A stretch of DNA of 64,000 nt from Flavobacterium tegetincola DSM 22377 (GTDB lineage: Bacteria > Bacteroidota > Bacteroidia > Flavobacteriales > Flavobacteriaceae): assembly GCF_000425485.1 (NCBI RefSeq), contig NZ_KE384388.1:1-64000 (forward strand). The letters are read 5' to 3'. The notes under the pieces are model-generated. The model was not told the DNA's origin. It ran no database searches and saw only the letters and a list, made by a program, of their open reading frames with translations. The position numbers and the translations under genes were made by a program. Within the stretch, counting starts at the first letter, position 1. Each line of letters begins with the position of its first letter. Below, in pieces: positions 1 to 7,513 of this stretch.

Positions 1-81
1 TCTGCAAATTCAGGAACTTGAGCAACGGCTCGACTCAGAATTGTGTTGGATCCAACTAACTCATCTGCTTTTTTTTGTCAT
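1..81 (-). pseudogene. possible 5' end of a reverse-strand gene, frame broken at an A8 run
   Basis: Reading the minus strand from an ATG at 81, the frame stops after seven codons. If one A is removed from the A8 run (positions 69-76) the frame stays open to the window edge and reads MTKKADELVGSNTILSRAV and onward. I do not recognise the family and only about 26 codons are visible. It may be a decayed gene, a sequencing error, or chance. The plus strand also has an open frame ending near 97, so the assignment is weak. Confidence 0.25.
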
Positions 82-148
82 TGTAATTCATTTTTAATTA
101 GTTTTACAAAGGACTAACATTTTCAGGTGACACGCTACCGAAGGTTTA

Positions 149-288
149 GTTCAACAATGTATATGAAAAAATGCGTAGTTTAGTGCTAAACCAAAGGAAA
201 GTGCGTACTTGCTTTCTTCCAATTTTCGGTCCGAAAATCCGCTGACACTAGCACGCACTTTTCATATACAAAACCGTTGTGTGCTAGT
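149..288. repeat. large imperfect hairpin element (attC-like or other folded intergenic repeat)
   Basis: Three nested inverted repeats are visible. TGTATATGAAAA at 158-169 pairs perfectly with 259-270. TTTTCGG-T-CCGAAAA at 223-237 forms the tip. A second 8-bp pair joins 247-254 to 281-288. GTTCAAC (149-155) fits the integron R'' consensus RYYYAAC, and GTTGTGT (276-282) half fits R' (GTTRRRY). The outer CAAC/GTTG bases pair. The following gene starts 37 bases beyond. An integron attC site is one reading; a generic mobile hairpin is another. Confidence 0.5.
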
Positions 289-324
289 TTACGAGAAAAT
301 TTACGGTTAAAAGAACATTTGAAA

Positions 325-1005
325 ATGAAGAAAATTATAACAATTATTATATTGATTTTTTCGGTGAACACATTTTCACAAGAATTGAAAGAAACAAATT
401 GGATATTAAAATTAAATACAACTCAATTAATAGATGTTTTTTCTTATCCAACTTTACAACTTTCAGTGGAAAGAAAAATAAATCCATATTTCAGTATAAA
501 TGCAGAAGTTGGATATCAACTTTATGATTTTAAAAAAGCTGACACAACATTTTTAAAACCTAGAGGTTTTAAAACAAATATCGAGGGAAGAATTTATCCA
601 TTTAAGCTTATAAATAAAAGAACTAAATCGAATGGTGCAGAACTTTATATAGGAGTGCAGTTATTTTACCGAGCAAACCAAAGTACAAATGTTGTTGATT
701 ATTCACCAATAAGTGATAGCACAAAATTGTTTAGAGATTATTTTGGAACTAAAAGAACAGCGAAAGGATTCAATATAACTATTGGTTCTCAAATTTCAAT
801 ATCGAAGAAAATTATTCTTGAACCATTTATTGGATTTGGTTTATTAAACCGTAGTATAAAAAATAGTGACATTCAATACAATCCTAATAAAGATTTCCGA
901 GCAGGAGCAGATTTAGTTCCACTTTTTAAAGGTTTAAATTTAGAGGAAAGTTCTGGAAGTTTATTTAACTTTTGTACAGGTTTTAGAATTGGATATAGAT
1001 TATAG
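325..1005 (+). CDS. putative outer-membrane beta-barrel protein, small
   Basis: The protein has 226 residues. It begins with a clear signal peptide (MKKIITIIILIFSVNTFSQ), so I chose the ATG at 325. An upstream in-frame ATG at 277 lies inside the hairpin element and would add a non-signal leader. The mature part alternates polar and hydrophobic residues with many aromatic positions, as in small outer-membrane barrels, and ends in an aromatic-rich strand (FRIGYRL). I cannot name the family. It stands alone: a folded repeat lies upstream and toxin-antitoxin debris downstream, so it may be an accessory gene. Codon use is strongly AT-biased. Confidence 0.6.
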   Translation: MKKIITIIILIFSVNTFSQELKETNWILKLNTTQLIDVFSYPTLQLSVERKINPYFSINAEVGYQLYDFKKADTTFLKPRGFKTNIEGRIYPFKLINKRTKSNGAELYIGVQLFYRANQSTNVVDYSPISDSTKLFRDYFGTKRTAKGFNITIGSQISISKKIILEPFIGFGLLNRSIKNSDIQYNPNKDFRAGADLVPLFKGLNLEESSGSLFNFCTGFRIGYRL

Positions 1006-1105
1006 AAATAAAACCCCCTCTGGTGCTCGATTGCATCGAGTACCTACTTACCTTTTGAAGCAGATTGTAAGCGTTTGCAACGCGACTAAGTAAAACAAAA
1101 ATCAT

Positions 1106-1141
1106 TCTTCTGCTCCAAATTATTTGCTTTCGTTTAGCCAT
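1106..1141 (-). pseudogene. 5' remnant of a RelE/ParE-like toxin gene
   Basis: The minus-strand ATG at 1141 reads MAKRKQIIWSRR. This resembles the start of Bacteroidetes RelE/ParE toxins (MAKR.IIWS.RA). After about 12 codons the frame turns into unrelated sequence. It lies 16 bases beyond the stop codon of the antitoxin-like remnant, which is the usual antitoxin-toxin order. The fragment is short, so the call rests on the family resemblance plus the neighbour. Confidence 0.35.
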
Positions 1142-1157
1142 GATTTTACATCACTTG

Positions 1158-1282
1158 TTAATTGGTTTTAAATACACCATTCTTAATTTGTTTTCTGCTG
1201 ATTTTTATCAATTCACTCATAGGCTCAGTGAGAATCAATAAGCCACTTTCATCAATCAACTCCTTCGCATTTCATAGTTCAT
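1158..1282 (-). pseudogene. frameshifted antitoxin-like remnant
   Basis: On the minus strand an ATG at 1282 opens MNYEM and then goes out of frame. Adding one G (ATGCG to ATGGCG) continues as AKELIDESGLLILTEPMSEL and then IKISRKQIKNGVFKTN, followed by a stop at 1158-1160. The composition and length (about 41 codons) fit the N-terminal half of a small ParD-like antitoxin. It is followed by the toxin-like fragment. Both are too short to work, so this is a decayed module. Confidence 0.4.
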
Positions 1283-1449
1283 TTAAATAGTCTATTTTTC
1301 GGCATCATTAATTTAAGAGATCCTCGAAATTATTTTTTTTACAATTTAGCTACTGTCACAACTGGCTTGTTTTTCAAAAAGTTACTGTATTATCGTCAAA
1401 TTTTAGATAATTTTCGGTTTAAGAAAAATTCTCATTACACTTTCAAAAA

Positions 1450-1477
1450 CTGAAAACTGAAAACTGAAAACTGAAAA
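1450..1477 (+). repeat. four tandem copies of CTGAAAA
   Basis: CTGAAAA is repeated four times without change at 1450-1477, immediately upstream of the probable ileS promoter. Such heptamer runs can change copy number by slippage, which could alter the distance between upstream elements and the -7 box. That role is only a possibility. Confidence 0.9.
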
Positions 1478-1517
1478 CTATTTAGTACTTTCGCATCTGA
1501 TTTAAGAAAACGACAAA

Positions 1518-4500
1518 ATGAGCACAAAATTTACTGAATATAAAGGACTTGACTTGCCAACTGTAGCATCGGAAGTGCTTGATTTCTGGAAAAAAAACAA
1601 CATCTTTGAGCAATCTGTTACAACACGTGAAGGAAACCAGCCGTACGTATTTTTTGAAGGACCTCCTTCTGCAAACGGACTTCCAGGAATTCACCACGTA
1701 ATGGCACGAGCGATTAAGGATATTTTTTGTCGCTATAAAACCCAAAAAGGATTTCAAGTAAAACGAAAAGCAGGTTGGGACACACACGGTTTGCCGGTTG
1801 AACTTGGGACCGAAAAAGAATTGGGAATCACCAAAGAAGACATCGGAAAAACCATCTCGGTTTCAGAATACAACGAAGCGTGTAAGAAAACCGTAATGCG
1901 TTACACCGACGTTTGGAACGACCTTACCGAGAAAATGGGGTATTGGGTAGATATGGAAGACCCATATGTTACTTACAAATCCAAATACATGGAAACGGTT
2001 TGGTGGTTGTTAAAACAAATTTATAACAAAGATTTACTATACAAAGGCTACACCATTCAGCCGTATTCACCAAAAGCAGGAACGGGTTTATCTTCGCATG
2101 AAGTAAACCAGCCGGGAAGTTACAGAGATGTAACCGATACAACGGTTGTGGCACAATTTAAAGCAGTTGCAGCAACTTTACCTGAGTTTCTACAAGGTTT
2201 TGGCGATATACATTTCATGGCTTGGACTACCACACCGTGGACTTTGCCATCCAACACTGCATTAACCGTTGGACCAAAAATCGATTATGTTTTGGTGGAA
2301 ACCTTTAATCAATATACGTTTCTTCCTATAAAAGTTGTTTTGGCTAAAAATTTAGTTGGAAAACAATTCAATAAAAATTTCTTTGCATCGGAAGAAGCAG
2401 CTGATTTTGAAAATTTCAAAGAAGGCGATAAAAAAATTCCTTACAAAGTTATAACGGAATTTAGAGGAGCAGATTTAGTGGGTATCAAATACGAGCAACT
2501 AATGCAATTGGCTTTGCCACACGAAAATGCTAAAAATGCATTCCGAATTATTTCTGGTGATTTTGTAACCATTGAAGATGGAACAGGAATCGTTCATACA
2601 GCTCCAACTTTTGGTGCAGATGATGCAAAAGTAGCGAAAGAAGCTTCGCCTGAAATTCCGCCAATGTTGGTTATGGATGCCAATGATAACTTGGTTCCGT
2701 TGGTAGATTTGCAAGGAAAATTTATCCAAGGTTTAGGAAACTATTCGGGTAAATATGTGAAGAACGAATATTACAACGACGGTGAAGCTCCAGAGCGTTC
2801 TGCCGATGTGGAAATTGCCATTCAGTTAAAGGAAGAAAACAAAGCCTTTAAGGTTGAGAAATACGTCCACAGTTACCCACATTGTTGGAGAACGGATAAA
2901 CCTATTTTATATTATCCACTAGATTCTTGGTTCATCAAAGTAACCGAGGTCAAAGAACGTATGTTCGACTTAAACGAAACCATCAACTGGAAGCCAAAAG
3001 CAACAGGTGAAGGACGTTTTGGAAATTGGTTGAAAAACGCCAACGACTGGAATTTATCGCGTTCTAGATATTGGGGAATTCCATTGCCCATTTGGAGAAA
3101 CGAAGAAGGAACCGAAGAAATTTTGATTGGTTCTGTGGAAGAATTGTACAATGAAATAGAAAAATCCATTGCAGCTGGTATCCAAAAAGAAAATCCTTTT
3201 AAAGATTTTGAAATTGGAAACATGGCCGAATCGAATTACGATTTAGTGGATTTACATAAAAATGTAGTGGATGAAATCACGTTAGTTTCTGCTTCAGGGA
3301 AACCAATGAAACGCGAAAGTGATTTGATTGACGTATGGTTTGATTCGGGTTCGATGCCGTATGCACAATGGCACTATCCATTTGAAAACAAAGATAAAAT
3401 TGATGAGAATAAAGACTTTCCAGCTGATTTTATCGCAGAAGGAGTCGACCAAACACGTGGTTGGTTTTATACTTTGCATGCAATTGGAACTTTAGTTTTT
3501 GATAAAGTAGCGTATAAAAATGTAGTTTCGAACGGTTTGGTTCTAGACAAAAACGGACAGAAAATGTCCAAACGTTTAGGAAATGCAGCTGACCCATTTG
3601 ACACGTTGAAAGAATACGGTCCAGATGCCACACGTTGGTACATGATTTCAAATGCAAACCCGTGGGACAACTTGAAATTTGACTTGGAAGGAATTGCTGA
3701 GGTTCGTAGAAAGTTCTTTGGAACACTTTACAATACGTACTCGTTTTTTAGTTTGTATGCCAATATTGATAATTTCACGTATGCAGAAGCGGAAGTTCCT
3801 TTGGAAAAACGCCCTGAAATTGACCGTTGGATTTTATCCGAATTGCATTCACTAATAAAAACAGTAGACGACGCTTATGCAGATTACGAACCTACAAAAG
3901 CAGCGCGAGCGATTTCTGATTTTGTACAAGAAAATTTAAGCAATTGGTACGTTCGTTTGTGCAGAAGACGTTTTTGGAAAGGCGAATATGCCGAAGATAA
4001 AATAGCCGCTTACCAGACATTATACACGTGTTTATTGACCATTTCGAAGCTTGGAGCACCAATTGCACCGTTCTTTATGGACAAACTTTACTGTGATTTA
4101 ACGCAAGCGACATCTACGGAGAAATTTGATAGTGTACATTTGGCGGAGTTTCCAAAATACGTTGAAAACTTTGTTGATAAGTCGTTAGAAAGCAAAATGG
4201 GTAAGGCACAAACCATTTCATCGTTGGTTTTATCCCTTCGTAAAAAGGAAATGATTAAAGTACGTCAACCGTTGCAAAAGATAATGATTCCGGTACTTAA
4301 CGAGGATTTTAGAGCTGAAATCGAAGCTATTTCTGACCTTATAAAAGCAGAAGTTAACGTCAAAGAAATTGAATTAATTGACGATGCTTCGGGGATTTTG
4401 GTAAAACAAATTAAGCCGAATTTCAAGACGTTAGGGCCACGATTTGGTAAGGATATGGGATTGATTTCCAAAAAGATACAAGATTTTTCGCAAGATCAAA

Positions 4501-4919
4501 TTAATGAATTGGACAGAAATGGACTGCTAGTGATTGACTTATCAGGAAATAGCATAACTTTAACCAAAGAAGACGTCGAAATCAGCTCGCAAGATATTGA
4601 AGGTTTATTAGTAGCAAATTCAGGAACAATAACCGTAGCACTAGATATAACCCTTACTGAAGAGTTGAAAGATGAAGGTATTGCAAGAGAATTGGTCAAC
4701 AGAATTCAGAACTTGAGAAAAGATTCCGGATTTGAAGTTACTGATAAAATTATTGTTTATTTGCAAAAAAATCCTGCTTTAGAAAAGGCTGTAAGTCAAA
4801 ATGAAACGTATATACAATCAGAAACGTTGACTAAGGAAATTATTTTTGAAGAGACAATAGAAAATGGAACACCGATTGAATTTGACGATATAAAAACAAT
4901 ACTAACAATTATAAAATAG
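1518..4919 (+). CDS. ileS: isoleucyl-tRNA synthetase with GIHH signature (IleRS2-like)
   Basis: This enzyme charges tRNA-Ile with isoleucine in the cytoplasm. It has 1,133 residues, the size of eukaryote-like type 2 enzymes. It carries a class I catalytic core with insertion (editing) domain, the second signature KMSKR near residues 682-686, the tryptophan-rich segment AWTTTPWTLPSNTAL of the editing region, and a long C-terminal anticodon-binding part. The first signature motif, normally HxGH, reads GIHH at residues 57-60 in PPSANGLPGIHHV. A GxHH swap is known from published IleRS2 enzymes that resist mupirocin very strongly. The gene is followed after 5 bases by the DksA-like gene, so the two are probably cotranscribed. 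Confidence 0.97.
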   Translation: MSTKFTEYKGLDLPTVASEVLDFWKKNNIFEQSVTTREGNQPYVFFEGPPSANGLPGIHHVMARAIKDIFCRYKTQKGFQVKRKAGWDTHGLPVELGTEKELGITKEDIGKTISVSEYNEACKKTVMRYTDVWNDLTEKMGYWVDMEDPYVTYKSKYMETVWWLLKQIYNKDLLYKGYTIQPYSPKAGTGLSSHEVNQPGSYRDVTDTTVVAQFKAVAATLPEFLQGFGDIHFMAWTTTPWTLPSNTALTVGPKIDYVLVETFNQYTFLPIKVVLAKNLVGKQFNKNFFASEEAADFENFKEGDKKIPYKVITEFRGADLVGIKYEQLMQLALPHENAKNAFRIISGDFVTIEDGTGIVHTAPTFGADDAKVAKEASPEIPPMLVMDANDNLVPLVDLQGKFIQGLGNYSGKYVKNEYYNDGEAPERSADVEIAIQLKEENKAFKVEKYVHSYPHCWRTDKPILYYPLDSWFIKVTEVKERMFDLNETINWKPKATGEGRFGNWLKNANDWNLSRSRYWGIPLPIWRNEEGTEEILIGSVEELYNEIEKSIAAGIQKENPFKDFEIGNMAESNYDLVDLHKNVVDEITLVSASGKPMKRESDLIDVWFDSGSMPYAQWHYPFENKDKIDENKDFPADFIAEGVDQTRGWFYTLHAIGTLVFDKVAYKNVVSNGLVLDKNGQKMSKRLGNAADPFDTLKEYGPDATRWYMISNANPWDNLKFDLEGIAEVRRKFFGTLYNTYSFFSLYANIDNFTYAEAEVPLEKRPEIDRWILSELHSLIKTVDDAYADYEPTKAARAISDFVQENLSNWYVRLCRRRFWKGEYAEDKIAAYQTLYTCLLTISKLGAPIAPFFMDKLYCDLTQATSTEKFDSVHLAEFPKYVENFVDKSLESKMGKAQTISSLVLSLRKKEMIKVRQPLQKIMIPVLNEDFRAEIEAISDLIKAEVNVKEIELIDDASGILVKQIKPNFKTLGPRFGKDMGLISKKIQDFSQDQINELDRNGLLVIDLSGNSITLTKEDVEISSQDIEGLLVANSGTITVALDITLTEELKDEGIARELVNRIQNLRKDSGFEVTDKIIVYLQKNPALEKAVSQNETYIQSETLTKEIIFEETIENGTPIEFDDIKTILTIIK

Positions 4920-4924
4920 CCAAA

Positions 4925-5305
4925 ATGGTAGAGGATACAACACGATACTCGGATGCTGATTTAGCAGAGTTCAAGGAAATTATCGTTAACAAAATGAGTA
5001 AAGCACAAAATGATTTAGATTTAATCAAAAGTGCTTATATGAATGATTTAAATAACGGTACGGACGATACTTCGCCAACATTTAAAGCTTTTGAAGAAGG
5101 AAGCGAAACAATGTCCAAAGAAGCAAATTCACAATTGGCCATTCGTCAAGAAAAGTTTTTACGCGATTTGAAAAACGCACTTTTCCGTGTAGAGAACAAA
5201 ACCTACGGAGTGTGTAAAGTAACAGGAAAGTTGATCAGTAAAGAACGATTGAAAATTGTTCCTCACGCTACAATGAGTATTGAAGCTAAAAATGCCCAAA
5301 GATAA
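4925..5305 (+). CDS. DksA/TraR-family protein with degenerate zinc finger
   Basis: The protein has 126 residues with an N-terminal acidic coiled-coil-like half. The C-terminal region around YGVCKVTGKLIS aligns with the zinc-finger end of DksA/TraR proteins, which bind in the secondary channel of RNA polymerase. Only one cysteine remains (C97). The partner position is threonine and the second CxxC pair is absent, so it probably does not bind zinc in the classical way. Bacteroidetes relatives commonly look like this. It starts 5 bases after ileS and ends just before a strong terminator. In related genomes lspA usually follows directly; here it is almost 5 kb away. Confidence 0.85.
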   Translation: MVEDTTRYSDADLAEFKEIIVNKMSKAQNDLDLIKSAYMNDLNNGTDDTSPTFKAFEEGSETMSKEANSQLAIRQEKFLRDLKNALFRVENKTYGVCKVTGKLISKERLKIVPHATMSIEAKNAQR

Positions 5306-5328
5306 TTTTTTCAAATTCTTAAAAAGTC

Positions 5329-5387
5329 AAATTCCAAATTCCAATAGTTGCATTTGCAATACGTTGGAATTTGGAATTTTTTTTATT
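5329..5387 (+). terminator. rho-independent terminator of ileS-dksA
   Basis: A perfect 16-bp inverted repeat (5329-5344 with 5364-5379, AAATTCCAAATTCCAA) encloses a 19-base loop and runs into a T-rich tract. It ends the ileS operon and also lies at the 3' end of the convergent XRE remnant. Confidence 0.9.
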
Positions 5388-5729
5388 TTCGCTCTTGCAA
5401 TTTTTCAATAAGTGCGTCCTTTTCTTTAATACGAGCCTCAAATTGCTCTATAAGTTTGTCCGAAAGTTGATTAACAATTTGAATATATCCACCACCGCCT
5501 TGCTGATTATGGTTAATTACAAGATGATCCAGCTTAATTAATTCTTCGGGTTTAATTTCAAAAACGCTACAAATTTTTTCTAAATTACAAGCCCACGAAT
5601 AGCCTTCGCCAGTTTCAATACGTTGATAACCGATCGGGAAATGGATAAATAATCAGCAGTTTGTTCTTGACTCCAATTTTTTTGTTTACGTAGTTCTAAA
5701 AGTTTTGAGCCAATGGTTTTACTTAACAT
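5383..5729 (-). pseudogene. frameshifted XRE-family helix-turn-helix regulator
   Basis: The minus-strand ATG at 5729 opens MLSKTIGSKLLELRKQKNWS and continues QEQTADYLSISRS, a typical Cro/C1 helix-turn-helix start. Near 5630-5636 the frame is lost by one missing base. In the next frame it resumes as GYQRIETGEGYSWACNLEK and runs to a stop at 5383-5385, with a C-terminal coiled-coil-like tail (IEQFEARIKEKDALIEKL). The span of 347 bases is one short of 116 codons, which fits a single-base deletion inside helix 3 of the DNA-binding domain. Restored, it would be a 115-residue protein. It is either a true pseudogene or a sequence error. Confidence 0.8.
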
Positions 5730-5956
5730 ATTTTGCTACATTTGTTTGCGTAAATATAAGGTTTTTTTGTAATGTATAAAATGCGAACAGTAATACCCAA
5801 AAAGCGGGCAAGAGTTTTGTAGATTAACTTTTAATTTCGGTATTAATAAAACATAAATATATTTGTTTTGCTGAAAACCAGTGCACGGGTGATAATCAGA
5901 ATATTCATAAAGTGTTTTATTAAAAACAAATGTTTAATTATAAATACAAACAAATT
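5730..5956. other. intergenic region, likely divergent promoters
   Basis: This 227-base AT-rich gap separates the reverse XRE remnant from the forward small secreted protein gene. It has no open frame of note. TTTGCGTAAATATAAGG-like sequence near 5750 may belong to the reverse promoter. I see no certain operator. Confidence 0.4.
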
Positions 5957-6292
5957 ATGAAAAATTTATTTTTTGGTTTAATTGCCGTAATTGCGTTTTC
6001 AGTAAGTGGGTTTGCTGGAAATAACGTTGAGAAATTTCCCTTCCAATCATCAGAGATTTTATCAACTAACGTAGAAACTGTTATATTTGGTTATACTAAT
6101 GTTGTCTATACAACGACATTTTCAGTCAATCCATTAGATTTAGCTTTGTGTGATGTAACTGTAACTGTAAGTGTTGGAGTGTCGCAAACATATGCTTCAT
6201 TAACCGTTACTATAAAAGATGTAGACTGCAAAACAGTAGTGGCAGAAGCAAAAAAGATGAAAAAACAATTAGAGGATGCATTAGCATCGTAA
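5957..6292 (+). CDS. small secreted two-cysteine protein, unknown family
   Basis: The protein has 111 residues. An upstream in-frame ATG exists at 5930, but the signal peptide (MKNLFFGLIAVIAFSVSGFA) starts at 5957, so I chose that. The mature part is about 90 residues and rich in Val and Thr. It has two cysteines in the pattern LCDVTVTV ... DCKTVVAEA, followed by a lysine-rich tail. The gene at 7122 encodes a protein with the same plan (ICSITYTV ... TCEEVKAIA), so the two look like distant paralogues flanking the GLPGLI gene. Function unknown; the cysteines could form a disulfide outside the cytoplasm. Confidence 0.65.
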   Translation: MKNLFFGLIAVIAFSVSGFAGNNVEKFPFQSSEILSTNVETVIFGYTNVVYTTTFSVNPLDLALCDVTVTVSVGVSQTYASLTVTIKDVDCKTVVAEAKKMKKQLEDALAS

Positions 6293-6299
6293 TAACAAG

Positions 6300-6328
6300 C
6301 ACCTACTAGAATATGGTAGGTGTTTTTA
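6300..6328 (+). terminator. rho-independent terminator
   Basis: CACCTAC (6300-6306) pairs with GTAGGTG (6316-6322) and is followed by five T. It ends the first small secreted protein gene, with read-through to the GLPGLI gene possible because that ATG is only 11 bases on. Confidence 0.8.
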
Positions 6329-6338
6329 ATTTTTACCT

Positions 6339-7093
6339 ATGATTTCAAAATTTTTAAAAATCTATTTTATTATCTGTATTCAACCAGTTTTGAGTGCCCA
6401 GAATTTTCCAGTATCTGAAATCTATGTACAATATGATATGACGTTAAATTTTAAAAATATTGTTAAGTATAATGGTGAACTAGTTGCAAACAATGAAGTT
6501 GCGTTGTTCAAATATAAAATAAGTGATGAGCAATCTTCTTACAATGAAGAATATTCTGATTCAGGTTCTAACGTCAATGTCACAATGGTTGATAGCGTTA
6601 CAACTTATATATATATCAATAAAAGTACAGATGAAATTATTGAAAGTAGAAAGGGAGTTCATTCTAAAAAAAGCTTTTTAATAAAAGATAAATTAGATAT
6701 AATCGACTGGATACTAATTAATGAAACGAAGATTATAAATGGTTTGTTGTGTCATAAAGCTACGTGTAATTACAAAGGACGTACTTATTCGGTATGGTAT
6801 TGCAAGGATATAGCTAGTTCTTTTGGTCCGTGGAAGCTCAACGGACTGGCTGGGTTGATTCTTGAGGCAACAGATCAATTAGGTCAAGTTTCATTTTATG
6901 CAAAAGTAATAAAAATACCTATTTGAGTGATATAAATGCACCGATATTATTTGGTGAAAATTATTACACAAGTTCTGAATTCGGAGAAATACAAGAAAAA
7001 GAGAGTGAGGACTTTCAATCTAAAATGGTTACCAAATTCGGTAGGGGTGTGAGCGTAAAAATTGATTATAAAATTGAGGGTATTGAAAAATAA
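6339..7093 (+). pseudogene. GLPGLI-family protein gene with a single frameshift
   Basis: GLPGLI proteins are secreted Bacteroidetes proteins of unknown function, often encoded beside outer-membrane receptors. Here a signal peptide (ending VLSAQ) precedes a beta-rich domain. The signature appears as GPWKLNGLAGLILEATD, with Ala in place of the central Pro. The frame stops at 6926. One extra A in the A5 run at 6911-6915 would continue it as NTYLSDINAPILFGENYYTS and on to a stop at 7091-7093, giving 251 residues, a normal length. The 755-base span fits one lost base. The C-terminal part is otherwise undamaged, so decay is recent or the base is a sequence error. Confidence 0.85.
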
Positions 7094-7121
7094 TATAAAC
7101 TTAAATAAAAATACAAATAAA

Positions 7122-7373
7122 ATGAAAAATTTAACATTTGCATTCGTGATTTCGATGTGTTGTAGTTCTTTATTTGCTAATGACATTGAATTATCAGATA
7201 ATTCTACTACTGCTCTTAAAAGTGCTAAAGATATATGCTCAATAACATATACTGTAAGAGAAACATCTAATGGTACGACAACTGTAAGCGAATACACTCT
7301 AACTGCTGAAACTTGTGAAGAAGTTAAAGCTATAGCTGTTGATGCTGGTATAATTAAGATTGCTAAAAAGTAG
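7122..7373 (+). CDS. small secreted two-cysteine protein, paralogue of the 5957 gene
   Basis: The protein has 83 residues with a signal peptide (MKNLTFAFVISMCCSSLFAN) that fixes the start at 7122 rather than the earlier in-frame ATG at 7062. The mature region is about 63 residues: ICSITYTV, a Thr/Ser-rich centre, then TCEEVKAIAVDAG and a basic end (KIAKK). The spacing and surroundings of the two cysteines match the 5957 protein. It is followed by a strong terminator and then by the large receptor gene. I do not recognise a family. A secreted peptide or a small periplasmic partner of the receptor are both possible. Confidence 0.6.
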   Translation: MKNLTFAFVISMCCSSLFANDIELSDNSTTALKSAKDICSITYTVRETSNGTTTVSEYTLTAETCEEVKAIAVDAGIIKIAKK

Positions 7374-7408
7374 ATCTACTACGGATAATTACGAAAGTCG
7401 CACTTTTA

Positions 7409-7448
7409 AACCTGTATTAATACCTCGGTAACATACAGGTTTTTTTTT
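7409..7448 (+). terminator. rho-independent terminator
   Basis: AACCTGTA (7409-7416) pairs with TACAGGTT (7434-7441) and is followed by a run of T to 7448. It separates the small secreted protein gene from the receptor gene. Confidence 0.85.
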
Positions 7449-7513
7449 AGAACAGATATTCATAAAATTACTTATAGTTTTAAATTTTGTTTACTAAAGG
7501 ATTAAAATAAATA

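Larger units (their letters stand above)
1006..1517. other. 512-bp gap with gene debris before ileS
   Basis: This stretch has no intact gene. It holds a 6-bp hairpin (CTCGAT/ATCGAG, 1026-1040), minus-strand remnants that look like a toxin-antitoxin pair (listed separately), and a short tandem repeat. TACTTTCG at 1486-1493 resembles a -7 box and is a plausible ileS promoter. Confidence 0.6.

Noticed and set aside
277..324. Longer N-terminus for the 325 gene
   Set aside because: The ATG at 277 is inside the hairpin element and would put 16 residues before a clean signal peptide.
1026..1040. Terminator of the 325 gene
   Set aside because: The 6-bp hairpin has no following T run, so I only list it as a hairpin in the gap.
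6905..6930. Programmed -1 frameshift in the GLPGLI gene
   Set aside because: There is no standard slippery heptamer and no obvious downstream stem; a lost base in the A run explains the break more simply.
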